Assembly: GCA_038238115.1 (NCBI GenBank)
Contig: JBBRYB010000012.1
Coordinates: forward strand, 51,544-115,543
From: JBBRYB01 sp038238115
GTDB lineage: Bacteria > Actinomycetota > Actinomycetes > Propionibacteriales > Nocardioidaceae
Direction: 5' to 3'
DNA: 64,000 nucleotides
The position numbers and the translations under genes are program-made. Below the pieces are notes generated by a model. The model did not search any database. It saw only the letters and a program-made list of their open reading frames with translations, and was not told the origin of the DNA. Position 1 is the first letter of the stretch, and each line of letters begins with the position of its first letter. Of the stretch, positions 42,817 to 50,631 are shown piece by piece.

Positions 42817-43782
42817 GTGAAGGTTCTCGTCACAGGTGCCACCGGCATGCTGGGGCGTGCGACCGCGCTGGCGTTGCTTGCTCGCGGCGAAGAGGTCACC
42901 GTGTTCCAGCGCGGCCGGTCTGCCCTGCCCTGCCGTGAGGTGCTCGGGGACGTCGCGGACGCCGACGTCGTGCAGCAGGCCACCGTCGGGCAGGACGCGG
43001 TGGTGCACCTTGCCGCCAAGGTCGACGTCGTCGGTCCCTGGGGGGACTACGTCCGGGCGAACATCGACGGGACGCGCAACGTCGTGGCCGCCAGCCGGTC
43101 GTCCGGCGTGGCGTCTCTGGTGCACGTCTCCTCGCCGTCGGTGGCTCATGCCGGGCGGGCGCTGGTCGGCGCCGGTGCCGAACCAGCTGACCCCGCAGGG
43201 GCTCGGGGCAGCTACGCCCGGTCGAAGGCGGTGGCGGAGCTCGATGTGCTCGCGGCCGACTCGTCCGACCTCGCCGTGCTGTGCGTGCGGCCGCATCTGG
43301 TGTGGGGGCCGGGGGACACCCAGCTCGTCGGCCGGATCGTGGCGAGGGCACGGGCGGGCCGGCTGCCGCTGATCGGCTCGGGCGCCGCGCTCATCGACAC
43401 CACGTACGTCGACAACGCGGTCGAGGCGCTCCTGGCGGCGTTGGATGCCTGCCCCACCGTGCACGGTGAGTCGCTGGTGGTGTCCAACGGGGAGCCGCGC
43501 ACCGTGCGCGAGATCCTGTCCAGGCTCTGCCGCGCCGCGCAGGCACCCGAGCCACGCTGGCACCTGCCGGTAGCCCTGGCCCGTCTCCTCGGGGCGGCGG
43601 TGGAGGACGCGTGGGCGCTGAGCGGCAGGCGGGACACACCGCCGCTGACCCGCTTCCTGGTCGAGCAGCTCACGACGGCGCACTGGTTCGACCAACGGCG
43701 GACCCGAGAGCTGCTGGGCTGGGCCCCGCGCGCCAGCCTGGACGACGGCTTCGTCGAGCTCGCCCGCTGGTACGCCGGGTGA
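42817..43782 (+). CDS. oleD: OleD, NADPH-dependent 2-alkyl-3-ketoacid reductase
   Basis: 321 aa from GTG 42817, 11 bp after oleBC. Extended SDR: VLVTGATGMLGRATALAL for the cofactor, catalytic YxxxK in GSYARSKAVAEL, and VHVSSPSVAH for the serine. The C-terminal half (TRFLVEQLTTAHWFDQRR, then GWAPRASLDDGF) has the TP/W-type tail typical of 3-beta-HSD-like OleD proteins. It reduces the OleA product to the beta-hydroxy acid used by OleC. The gene order OleA-OleBC-OleD makes a complete olefin pathway. Confidence 0.92.
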   Translation: MKVLVTGATGMLGRATALALLARGEEVTVFQRGRSALPCREVLGDVADADVVQQATVGQDAVVHLAAKVDVVGPWGDYVRANIDGTRNVVAASRSSGVASLVHVSSPSVAHAGRALVGAGAEPADPAGARGSYARSKAVAELDVLAADSSDLAVLCVRPHLVWGPGDTQLVGRIVARARAGRLPLIGSGAALIDTTYVDNAVEALLAALDACPTVHGESLVVSNGEPRTVREILSRLCRAAQAPEPRWHLPVALARLLGAAVEDAWALSGRRDTPPLTRFLVEQLTTAHWFDQRRTRELLGWAPRASLDDGFVELARWYAG

Positions 43783-43855
43783 GGCTGCGTTGCCGGGAGA
43801 TGGCGCTGGAGTGCCGGGCGAGCCCCGCTGAGCGCCTGGGGATGCAGCCGCGGCC

Positions 43856-44434
43856 CTACAGGTACATGCCGCTGTTCTGGGAATCGCCCTGGTCGGGAGG
43901 CTGCTGTGGCCCACCGGGCAGCTGTGGTCCGGCCGGCATGCTGCCCGGCGGAAGGGCGCGGCGCATCTGCTCGAGCTGGGCGCGAGCGGCCATCTGCTGG
44001 GCGTAGATGGCCGTCTGGATGCCGTGGAAAAGACCCTCGAGCCATCCGACGAGCTGCGCCTGCGCGATCCGCAGCTCGGACTCGCTGGGCGTGTCCTCCC
44101 CGAAGGGCAGGCTCAGCCGCTCGAGCTCTGCGACGAGCTCGGGCGCCAGGCCCTGCTCGAGCTCCTTGATCGAGGCCTGGTGGATCTGGCGGAGCCTGAC
44201 CCGGCTGGCCTCGTCGAGCGGTGCTGACTTCACCTCGTCGAGGAGCTGGCGGATCATGCTTCCGATCCGCATTACTTTGTCGGGTTCCTCGACCATGTCG
44301 GCGACGGAGTGACTCTCGTCGTCGTCGCCTCCGGCCGTTGCCATCTGGTTGGCGCCGACGACGATGACGCGCGGGTCGTCGTTGCGCGGGTCGTCGTCGG
44401 ACTGCTGGCCTTGGCCTTGCGGTCGCTGGGTCAT
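43856..44434 (-). CDS. bpa: Bacterial proteasome activator Bpa/PafE
   Basis: 192 aa. A disordered acidic N-terminus is followed by a helical core (KVMRIGSMIRQLLDEVKSAP then LDEASRVRLRQIHQASIKEL, and AQAQLVGWLEGLFHGIQTAI) that forms the four-helix-bundle ring of Bpa. The C-terminus is GMYL, matching the GQYL-type HbYX-like tail that docks into the 20S proteasome and opens its gate without ATP. This implies the organism has a proteasome elsewhere. The Gln-to-Met change in the tail is a conservative oddity. Promoter candidate overlaps the stop codon of the upstream oxidoreductase. Confidence 0.92.
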   Translation of the reverse strand: MTQRPQGQGQQSDDDPRNDDPRVIVVGANQMATAGGDDDESHSVADMVEEPDKVMRIGSMIRQLLDEVKSAPLDEASRVRLRQIHQASIKELEQGLAPELVAELERLSLPFGEDTPSESELRIAQAQLVGWLEGLFHGIQTAIYAQQMAARAQLEQMRRALPPGSMPAGPQLPGGPQQPPDQGDSQNSGMYL

Positions 44435-44440
44435 CCCGCC

Positions 44441-44446
44441 AGCCTA
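44441..44446 (-). promoter_or_regulatory. Leaderless -10 element of bpa
   Basis: TAGGCT on the minus strand ends 6 nt before the bpa ATG; its TAG is at the same time the stop codon of the quinone oxidoreductase gene. Confidence 0.5.
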
Positions 44447-45418
44447 CGTGGTGAGCACGACCTTGCCGATGTGGCTGCTCGCCTCGACGAGCTCATGGGC
44501 GGCGCGCACATCGTCGAGGGTGAAGGTCGCATGCACGATCGGACGGATCGTGTGGTCGGCGACGAGCGGCCAGGCGTTGGCCTCGACGCTGGCCACGATG
44601 GTCGCCTTCTCGTCGGCGGGTCGGGCGCGCAGCGAGGTGGCGATCACCGCGCCCCGCTTGGTGAGCAGCTTGCCGAGATCGAGCTCACCCGTGCGGCCGC
44701 CCTGCAACCCGATCACGACAAGTCGACCCTCGGTGGCGAGGGCGTCGACGTTGCGGCCGAGGTAGGCCGCGCCCATGTTGTCGAGGATCACGTCGGCTCC
44801 CGACTCGCTCAGCCGACGTACCTCCTCGACGAAGTCCTGCTCCTGGTAGTTGATCGCGAGGTCGGCGCCGAGCCGGAGGCATGCCTGCGCCTTTTCGGCC
44901 GAGCCGACCGTCACCACGACCCGGGACCCGAGGGCATTGGCCAGCTGGATCGCCATCGTGCCGATTCCGCCACCGCCGCCGTGGACGAGGAACACCTCGT
45001 GGGGCTGGAGCGCCGCGATCATGAACACGTTCGACCACACGGTCGTCACGACCTCCGGCAGGGCGGCCGCCTCCACCAGCCCGAGGTCGTCGGGGACCGG
45101 GAGGAGCTGGCCAGCCGGTACCGCCACCTTGTCGGCGTAGCCTCCCGCGGACAGCAAGGCGCAGACGCGGTCGCCGAGCTGCCACCTCGTCACCTCGTCG
45201 CCAACGGCAGACACGACACCGGCGCATTCGAGACCGAGTACGTCGGACGCGCCCGGCGGGGGTGGGTAGCTGCCCTGACGCTGCATGAGGTCCGCCCGGT
45301 TTACCGCCGAGGCCGTGATGTCGACGACGACGTCGCCAGGTCCGGGCGTGGGGTCGGGCAGGTCGCGGAGCTCCAGGACCTCCGGTCCGCCGGGCTCTCG
45401 GCACAACACGGCTCGCAT
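44444..45418 (-). CDS. NAD(P)H-quinone oxidoreductase, PIG3/zinc-independent MDR family
   Basis: 324 aa from ATG 45418. MDR fold: N-terminal GroES-like catalytic domain (MRAVLCREPGGPEVLELRDL, NRADLMQRQGSYPPPPGASD) with no zinc cysteines, and a Rossmann domain with VHGGGGGIGTMAIQLANALG. The NRADLMQRQGxYPPPPG motif is typical of the PIG3/TP53I3-like quinone oxidoreductase group, which reduces quinones with NADPH. A later segment TRGAVIATSLRARPADEKA also fits. Its stop codon is used within the bpa promoter candidate. Confidence 0.9.
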   Translation of the reverse strand: MRAVLCREPGGPEVLELRDLPDPTPGPGDVVVDITASAVNRADLMQRQGSYPPPPGASDVLGLECAGVVSAVGDEVTRWQLGDRVCALLSAGGYADKVAVPAGQLLPVPDDLGLVEAAALPEVVTTVWSNVFMIAALQPHEVFLVHGGGGGIGTMAIQLANALGSRVVVTVGSAEKAQACLRLGADLAINYQEQDFVEEVRRLSESGADVILDNMGAAYLGRNVDALATEGRLVVIGLQGGRTGELDLGKLLTKRGAVIATSLRARPADEKATIVASVEANAWPLVADHTIRPIVHATFTLDDVRAAHELVEASSHIGKVVLTT

Positions 45419-45425
45419 GGCTGCC

Positions 45426-45431
45426 ACCGTA
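45426..45431 (-). promoter_or_regulatory. Leaderless -10 element of the quinone oxidoreductase gene
   Basis: TACGGT on the minus strand ends 7 nt before the ATG. Confidence 0.45.
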
Positions 45432-45514
45432 GTCGGGACGGGCCGGCGAGCGACCGGGGCCACCGTGTCAGCGCGCGACCGGGGCCACCGTGTCAGAGCA
45501 AGCCGCTGGGCTGG

Positions 45515-45745
45515 CTATTCGCGGGCGGCGAGCTCGCTGGCGATGTCGATGCAGTCGGCGACGTCGGCCGGTGACCCGCCGCGTAGCGCCGCGGCGTAGC
45601 CGATCAGAAACGTCGTGACAGGGGCGGCCGGCCGCTCGACCTCGTGGGCTGCTTCGCGGGCCACGTCGAGGATGTCGTCGATCTCCACCTCGAGGTCGAC
45701 GCCGAGCGCGTCGCACAGCTGCGCCGTCCACGTGCTGAGGCTCAT
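45515..45745 (-). CDS. DUF6457 small protein
   Basis: 76 aa from the second of two adjacent ATGs (45745), for which GGAGGA is at good distance; the first ATG (45748) overlaps the MobA-like stop as ATGA. The sequence (LSTWTAQLCDALGVDLEV, EIDDILDVAREAAHEVERPA, PVTTFLIGYAAALRGGSPAD) is a helical protein of the DUF6457 type that accompanies molybdenum-cofactor guanylyltransferases in actinobacteria. It is often fused to MobA-like proteins, which supports a role in cofactor maturation. Confidence 0.82.
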   Translation of the reverse strand: MSLSTWTAQLCDALGVDLEVEIDDILDVAREAAHEVERPAAPVTTFLIGYAAALRGGSPADVADCIDIASELAARE

Positions 45746-46347
45746 CATTCCTCCAGAAGTCGTCGGCAACGCTCGACGTCCCCCCAGGTGTCGCAGTCGA
45801 GCGTCACCTCAGCATCGGTCGCGATCTCGGCCAAGGTCAAGGTGCGCACCGCGTTTCGCACGGCCGCGCCGTCAACGACGTCCAGGCGTGTCAAGGCGGC
45901 CGCGAGGGCGGTGCGTCGGTAGGCCGCTGCCAGCGGTTGACGTCGCCCGGCCGGGTCAAGCAGGAGTGCCCCGTCGACCGTCTTCTGCCCAGCTGCCCCG
46001 GGTGATGCGTCGGCCGCTCCTGCAGCAGTGACGAGCCGCACGACGGTCGGCTCGGACACGTTCGGCATGTCGCAGGCCAACACGACGACGACGGGCGCCT
46101 TCACGTGGCCAAGACCCGCTGCCATCGCCGCAACCGGACCACCGCCGGGGGGATGCTCGGACGTGAATGTCACGCCCGCGTGGGCTGCATGGGGCGGCCC
46201 CACGACGACGACTCGTTCCGCGCCGCCGACGGCATGCAGCGCTCGGGAGAGCAGTGTCTCGTTCCCAACGGTCAGTGAGGCCTTGTCCACGCCACCGAGC
46301 CTCCGCCCGCCGCCACCGGCGAGGATGATCGCGTCGAAGGGCTCCAT
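45745..46347 (-). CDS. MobA-like molybdenum cofactor guanylyltransferase / NTP transferase
   Basis: 200 aa from ATG 46347. Nucleotidyltransferase signature ILAGGGGRRLGGVDKASLTV at the start (LAGGxGxRxGGxDKA), GGPVAAMAAGL after it and VVLACDMPNVSEPTV for the metal site. The protein is slightly divergent from classical MobA, which attaches GMP to molybdopterin; the adjacent DUF6457 gene supports the assignment. A molybdopterin oxidoreductase, a possible client, lies about 7 kb away. Confidence 0.85.
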   Translation of the reverse strand: MEPFDAIILAGGGGRRLGGVDKASLTVGNETLLSRALHAVGGAERVVVVGPPHAAHAGVTFTSEHPPGGGPVAAMAAGLGHVKAPVVVVLACDMPNVSEPTVVRLVTAAGAADASPGAAGQKTVDGALLLDPAGRRQPLAAAYRRTALAAALTRLDVVDGAAVRNAVRTLTLAEIATDAEVTLDCDTWGDVERCRRLLEE

Positions 46348-46397
46348 CCGCGCATCTTCGCACTGGCGCACGGATGGGCTGCTGGCAGACTAGGGCC

Positions 46398-47186
46398 GTG
46401 CGCACCTCAGCGGTTCAGTTCGCGGCCGGTACCGATACCACGGCCAACCTGGAGATGATCAAGCGCCTCGTGGGCGAGGCGGCGCGGGCCGGGGCTGAGC
46501 TGGCCGTCGTACCGGAGGCCGCTATGCACGACTTCGGGGCACCGGACCTGCCGCTCGGGCCCGTCGCCCAGGCGATCGACGGCCCCTTCGTCGCCGCGCT
46601 GGCCGATCTCGCCCGGAGTCACGGCTTGGTGCTTGTGGCCGGCATGTTTGAAGTCTCGGGCGACCCCGACCGGCCGTTCAACACCCTTGTCGCGCTCTCG
46701 CCGGGCGGGGACGTGCTCGCGTCGTACCGCAAGACGCATCTCTACGACTCCTTCGGTTACCGCGAGTCCGACCGGCTTGCCAGCGCGGAGCCGTTGCCGA
46801 CTGTGGTCGAGGTCGACGGGCTGACACTGGGGTTGATGACCTGCTACGACCTGCGCTTCCCCGAGTTCTCGCGCGCCCTCGTCGACGCTGGCGCTGAGGT
46901 GCTTCTCGTGCCGGCGGCCTGGGTGAGAGGCCCACTCAAGGAGGATCACTGGGCGACGTTGCTGCGAGCCCGGGCGATCGAGAACACGGTGTATGTCGTC
47001 GGCGCGGCCCAGACCGGCCGTGCCTACGTCGGATGCAGCATGATCGTCGACCCCATGGGCGTGGCCCTCGCGCGGCTGGGTGACGAGGAGGCGGTCGCGA
47101 CGGCGGAGCTGTCCCCGGATCGTCTCGTCGACGTACGCGCCGGCAACCCGTCGCTCGCCAACCGGCGCCTCGGTGGCGGGGGGTGA
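46398..47186 (+). CDS. Nitrilase-superfamily carbon-nitrogen hydrolase
   Basis: 262 aa from GTG 46398. The catalytic triad is visible: Glu40 in LAVVPEAAM, Lys112 in YRKTHLYD and Cys149 in MTCYDLRFPE. The CYDLRFPE signature and length place it with the branch-10/Nit-like amidases that hydrolyse deaminated glutathione or omega-amides. Divergent from the MobA-like gene. The precise amide substrate is uncertain. Confidence 0.9.
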   Translation: MRTSAVQFAAGTDTTANLEMIKRLVGEAARAGAELAVVPEAAMHDFGAPDLPLGPVAQAIDGPFVAALADLARSHGLVLVAGMFEVSGDPDRPFNTLVALSPGGDVLASYRKTHLYDSFGYRESDRLASAEPLPTVVEVDGLTLGLMTCYDLRFPEFSRALVDAGAEVLLVPAAWVRGPLKEDHWATLLRARAIENTVYVVGAAQTGRAYVGCSMIVDPMGVALARLGDEEAVATAELSPDRLVDVRAGNPSLANRRLGGGG

Positions 47187-47279
47187 CAGCCGACATCAGC
47201 ACTCGTCCGGCGCAGGGTTTGGCGCCCGGTGGGGGCGGTGCGACAATCGGGCCCGAGCCGTCTGAGCCGAGACGCTCGT

Positions 47280-47371
47280 GGAGGGGTGCCGGAGCGGCCT
47301 ATCGGAACCGCCTTGAAAGCGGTCGCTGGCAGTGATGTCAGCCGCGGGTTCAAATCCCGCCTCCTCCGCCA
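47280..47371 (+). tRNA. tRNA-Ser(UGA)
   Basis: Acceptor GGAGGGG pairs with CTCCTCC, followed by G and an encoded CCA. The anticodon loop is CTTGAAA flanked by a CCGC stem, giving TGA (UGA). A long variable arm (GTCGCTGGCAGTGATGTCAG region) and the GGTTCAAATCC T-loop confirm a class II serine tRNA. Confidence 0.95.
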
Positions 47372-47456
47372 CGGTGGCTATCTGCGGTGACGCCTTCTCC
47401 GGCGAGCATTGCCGGTGCGTCATCTGGAGACCTGCGACTCGCGGTGCGACGTCGTG

Positions 47457-47933
47457 GTGAGTCCAGGGGTGGAGCCACGCCCGGCCGCTTCGTCGACGTA
47501 CCGCCTGGGGACGGCGCACGTGCTGCGCGTGCTCGGGCCGCTGGTGATCGGGCTGGGATTCGTGTGGGTGGTGATCGCCTTCACCGGGCTGCCGGACCTA
47601 GTGCTGGTCGTGCTGGCGCTGGTCACCGTGATCGTGGTCGCAGCCACCGCCGTGCTGCTGCTCCGGCCACCACGGGTGCTGCTGCTCACCGCGGCGGGCT
47701 ACCGCGTCTCGCTCGTCAGGGGAGCGGGAGAACCCGTCGCCGGATGGGCCCAGGTCGAGTCCGTCGACACCCGCCGAGTCGGTGACGCCGTGTCTCTCGT
47801 GATCTCGCTGGAGGACGGACGCAGCACCGTGCTTCCGCTGACACTCCTGGGGCTGCGCCACCTCGAGGCGCAACGGGAGGTGCACGAGCGCCTCAACGCG
47901 GCGCACGGCTATCGCCGTCTCGACTGGTCCTGA
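47457..47933 (+). CDS. Membrane-anchored PH-like domain protein
   Basis: 158 aa from GTG 47457, start approximate because two GTG codons are adjacent and no clear ribosome site is seen. Two transmembrane helices (VLGPLVIGLGFVWVVIAFTG and LVVLALVTVIVVAATAVLLL) are followed by a soluble domain with LTAAGYRVSLVRGAGEPVAG, SLVISLEDGRSTVLPL and a C-terminal helix, resembling bacterial PH-like (bPH) domains. No enzymatic residues seen. It lies between the two serine tRNA genes. Confidence 0.7.
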   Translation: MSPGVEPRPAASSTYRLGTAHVLRVLGPLVIGLGFVWVVIAFTGLPDLVLVVLALVTVIVVAATAVLLLRPPRVLLLTAAGYRVSLVRGAGEPVAGWAQVESVDTRRVGDAVSLVISLEDGRSTVLPLTLLGLRHLEAQREVHERLNAAHGYRRLDWS

Positions 47934-48097
47934 CTCCGACTGCTGGTCCTGACTCCGACCGCTGGTCCTGACTTCAGACACCATGCGCCGCCGCGCTGGC
48001 GGCCGCCATGATTGCCGTGGCAGCGACCCGAGCTGGGCGCGATTGGAGTCTGGAGCCGACGCACCGATAGTCTGTGGCGTCGCCGTCTCGGCGCCAC

Positions 48098-48185
48098 GGA
48101 GGTGTCGCATAGTGGCCTAGTGCGCCCGCCTGCTAAGCGGGTTGAGGGTAATCCCCTCTCGCGGGTTCAAATCCCGCCACCTCCG
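48098..48185 (+). tRNA. tRNA-Ser(GCU)
   Basis: Acceptor GGAGGTG pairs with CACCTCC, discriminator G; the 3' CCA is not encoded (CCC follows). Anticodon loop CTGCTAA with CCCGC/GCGGG-type stem gives GCT (GCU). Long variable arm (GAGGGTAATCCCCTC) and GGTTCAAATCC T-loop are intact. Confidence 0.95.
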
Positions 48186-48398
48186 CCCTGACCAGCGAAC
48201 ACGCCGGAGCCGACCCACGCGGGCAGCCCCGGCGTTCGCGGGCGGCCCCGGCGTTCGCCACGTCGACGTCCTCGGTCTCCCAACCAGCCCATACCCGAGC
48301 GGCACACGGCCTCGTCATTGTTTGCCGAACGCCGACGCCTGCAAGGGCCGGAACCACCGCTCGTGCGCGGTCGGGATGCCAGCGGCAGACACGTCGGG

Positions 48399-48800
48399 CT
48401 ACCCGGTGGCGTCGACGAACGAGTGGTGCTCGTGGGTGACATCCCACCGATCGTCCACCTTGCGCAGGCCTATGGTGAGCCGTAACCGGTGTTCGGGGTC
48501 GCGGTCGAACTCCGCGGGCGTGCCGCAGCGCAACAACGCGAATGCGAACGCGACGTCCGCGCCCGCGGTGACGTCCAGCGACTCAATCTCGAAAACCGCG
48601 CCGGACGCCTGCCACTGGAAGAAGCCTGGCCAGGTGTCGCGGTAGGCGTCGAGGCCACGGACGCCGCGCTCGGGCGGCGGCACGTCAAACATGACGATGT
48701 CGCGCGCATGGTCGGCCAGCACGGTTGGCATGTCACCGTCGTGGACCGCCGCCGCCCAGCGCTCGATCAAAGTGCGAATCTTCCGCTCGTCGTCGGTCAT
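48399..48800 (-). CDS. SnoaL/NTF2-like domain protein
   Basis: 133 aa. IRTLIERWAAAVHDGDMPTV, HARDIVMFDVPPPERGVRGL and the final VTHEHHSFVDATG are characteristic of SnoaL-like or SgcJ/ketosteroid-isomerase-type proteins with an NTF2 fold. Such proteins can be isomerases, cyclases or dimerisation modules; no function can be fixed. Start ATG 48800. A short ECF-sigma-like remnant lies directly upstream on the opposite strand. Confidence 0.85.
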   Translation of the reverse strand: MTDDERKIRTLIERWAAAVHDGDMPTVLADHARDIVMFDVPPPERGVRGLDAYRDTWPGFFQWQASGAVFEIESLDVTAGADVAFAFALLRCGTPAEFDRDPEHRLRLTIGLRKVDDRWDVTHEHHSFVDATG

Positions 48801-48816
48801 GGTTCCTCCTCATCAA

Positions 48817-48899
48817 TGGATGGTGCCAGTCTCGACCAGCTCGACTTCGTGCGCGCCTGGTTGTACACGATCGCGACGAACCGCTGCCCGACCGCCTAA
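48817..48899 (+). pseudogene. Remnant of an ECF sigma factor (region 2 fragment)
   Basis: A short frame reads DFVRAWLYTIATNRCPTA before a stop. VRAWLYxIATNRC is a near-exact match to the end of sigma region 2 in SigJ/SigG-type ECF factors. Nothing of region 4 follows and nothing of the usual beginning precedes, so only a scrap remains. Many of these ECFs carry a C-terminal SnoaL-like domain, which may connect it to the adjacent NTF2-like gene. Confidence 0.5.
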
Positions 48900-49035
48900 C
48901 GACGTGCGATGTTGCCTTGTTCGTTTCGGACCCGCGTCAGGGCTCCGGAACATCTCTGCGCTGATGCGCTCCCACGGCTTCCTCCGGTGATGAGCGGCAG
49001 GTCGCGATGGCGTCCGGGGCGAGTCGTCGCCGCCG

Positions 49036-50586
49036 TCAGTTCGTGATCGAAGGCATGAGGTCGTAAGGCGCGACCGTGAACGCTCCCGTCGTGCTGATCA
49101 TGACTGGCTGAAGGCCGATGGGGTGACCGTTGCGATAGGTGATCAGGGTGACCTCGGCGTCGCGACGCAGCTTCGTACCGAGAGCGACGGCGTACGCTGC
49201 CCCGCCCGTGGTCCCGTTCGTGAAGGTGACGCCGTTGTCCCCGTTGGAGCCGACGACGACGTCGGGCCCGATCTGCGTGTGGAGGTGTCCCGCGATAAGC
49301 AGGTCGACGCACCCACGGTCGAGGGCGGGCCGGCCCAGGTTTGCGTCGTGAACGAGAAGCGTCGTGACCCGCTCGCCTCGGTCGTTGGCACGGCAGGCAA
49401 CGTCGGCGAGGCGGTCAGCCTGGTCGTCGAAGCTGATGCCTGACGTCGTACGCCATGAGCCGAGCCCGCTGCTGCGGGGATCAGCCACACCGAGCACCCG
49501 GATGCCCTCATCGGTCTGAACCGGTCGACCGTCGAGGACCGTGAAGCCTCTGTCGGACAGGTAGCCGCCCACGAAGTCCCCGTTGTCGTGGTTGCCCGCC
49601 ACCGTGTACTTCTCGTCGATGTCGTCGAAGGCCGCGGCGACGGAGTCGAGGCTGAACGACTCCCACGGTTCGCCGGTCGAGGTGTCGTCGCCGCCGTCGT
49701 ACAAGATCGTGGCACCGCCCGCGTCGCCGATCGCCCGCGCCACCGGGTCCATTCCGACGTTGTCGTGGCGGTCGGCGACGAAGAGGGCAACGGTGTCGCC
49801 CGGCCTGGGCTGGCGGAGCTGGCGTCCCAGGCCGGCGGCACGTTGGGCAAGGTCTCGGTAGAAGTGCAGCGACGTGTGGTAGCTGGTGAGGGCGCTCTCG
49901 ATGAGCCGCTGACTGCCGGTCGTGATGAGTCCGCGCTGCACCTCGATCCGTTGCGCGTCGGACGGGATCGACGTGTCCGGGAAGAGGGAGCCGATCGGCT
50001 CCCACGAGTCCCCCGCCACCGCCGTGGTGTCCGATCTGTCGAAAAGTGGCTCGGCCGAGACGGCGGCGACGGCCACGGCGGCGCCGAGGACGGCGAACGC
50101 GACCCGGCGGCGGGTCAGCCCCTGCACGAGTTCACGACGGCGGCGCCCACCGAGCAGGAGCCACGCGCCCGGGCCCACGAACCCGATCGCGGCGCCCTTG
50201 AGCGCGTTGGCCAGCACCATGTCGTGCACGAGATCGGTGACCTTCGCAACTTCACCCTCGGGGTGGCTCCCGATCAGCGCGTAGCGCTGCAGCAGGCTCT
50301 GGTAGCTGTCGACCTGCGTCTTGCCGACGACGAGGTCGACGCCGAGCCTGGAGCCGGTGGGATAGCGAACATTCGGCAGGTAGGCGCCGAGGTCCACGGT
50401 CGCGTGGCCGTCGACAGTGGGGGAGACGGCGACGTCATGGCCGGCGATTACCGTCGTACGGGTGTCAGCGAGTAAGAGCAGGTATGCCGCGGGGACGGCC
50501 ACGACCGCCCACGCCACGACGTATGCCAGCGCTCTGAGGGCGACGCGGACGCCACCTCGAGGCATGAGTCTGTAGACGCTGGGCAC
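49036..50586 (-). CDS. Membrane-anchored metallophosphoesterase
   Basis: 516 aa, GTG start. Two or three hydrophobic segments (AYVVAWAVVAVPAAYLLLLA; LKGAAIGFVGPGAWLLLGG; VAFAVLGAAVAVAAVSAEP) precede a calcineurin-like phosphoesterase domain: LFVADRHDNVG (DxH), ILYDGGDDTS (GGD), VAGNHDNGDF (GNHD), LLVHDANLG and IAGHLHTQIG. All metal-binding motifs are kept, although the first is DRH rather than the usual DLH. It should act at the outer or inner membrane face on phosphodiesters or pyrophosphates. Substrate unknown. Confidence 0.85.
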   Translation of the reverse strand: MPSVYRLMPRGGVRVALRALAYVVAWAVVAVPAAYLLLLADTRTTVIAGHDVAVSPTVDGHATVDLGAYLPNVRYPTGSRLGVDLVVGKTQVDSYQSLLQRYALIGSHPEGEVAKVTDLVHDMVLANALKGAAIGFVGPGAWLLLGGRRRRELVQGLTRRRVAFAVLGAAVAVAAVSAEPLFDRSDTTAVAGDSWEPIGSLFPDTSIPSDAQRIEVQRGLITTGSQRLIESALTSYHTSLHFYRDLAQRAAGLGRQLRQPRPGDTVALFVADRHDNVGMDPVARAIGDAGGATILYDGGDDTSTGEPWESFSLDSVAAAFDDIDEKYTVAGNHDNGDFVGGYLSDRGFTVLDGRPVQTDEGIRVLGVADPRSSGLGSWRTTSGISFDDQADRLADVACRANDRGERVTTLLVHDANLGRPALDRGCVDLLIAGHLHTQIGPDVVVGSNGDNGVTFTNGTTGGAAYAVALGTKLRRDAEVTLITYRNGHPIGLQPVMISTTGAFTVAPYDLMPSITN

Positions 50587-50592
50587 GTTCCG

Positions 50593-50598
50593 AGCGTA
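50593..50598 (-). promoter_or_regulatory. Leaderless -10 element of the metallophosphoesterase gene
   Basis: TACGCT on the minus strand ends 6 nt before the GTG start. Confidence 0.5.
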
Positions 50599-50631
50599 CT
50601 GACCAGCCGCGCCGCCGGGGCCGGAATGCGA

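Noticed and set aside
42346..43914. Long minus-strand frame across oleBC and oleD
   Set aside because: Antisense to two enzymes with intact catalytic motifs; no ribosome site or fold.
47934..48097. Small RNA (for example SRP RNA) between the two tRNA-Ser genes
   Set aside because: No conserved SRP loop or stable long hairpin seen; only a short direct repeat TGGTCCTGACTCCGAC.
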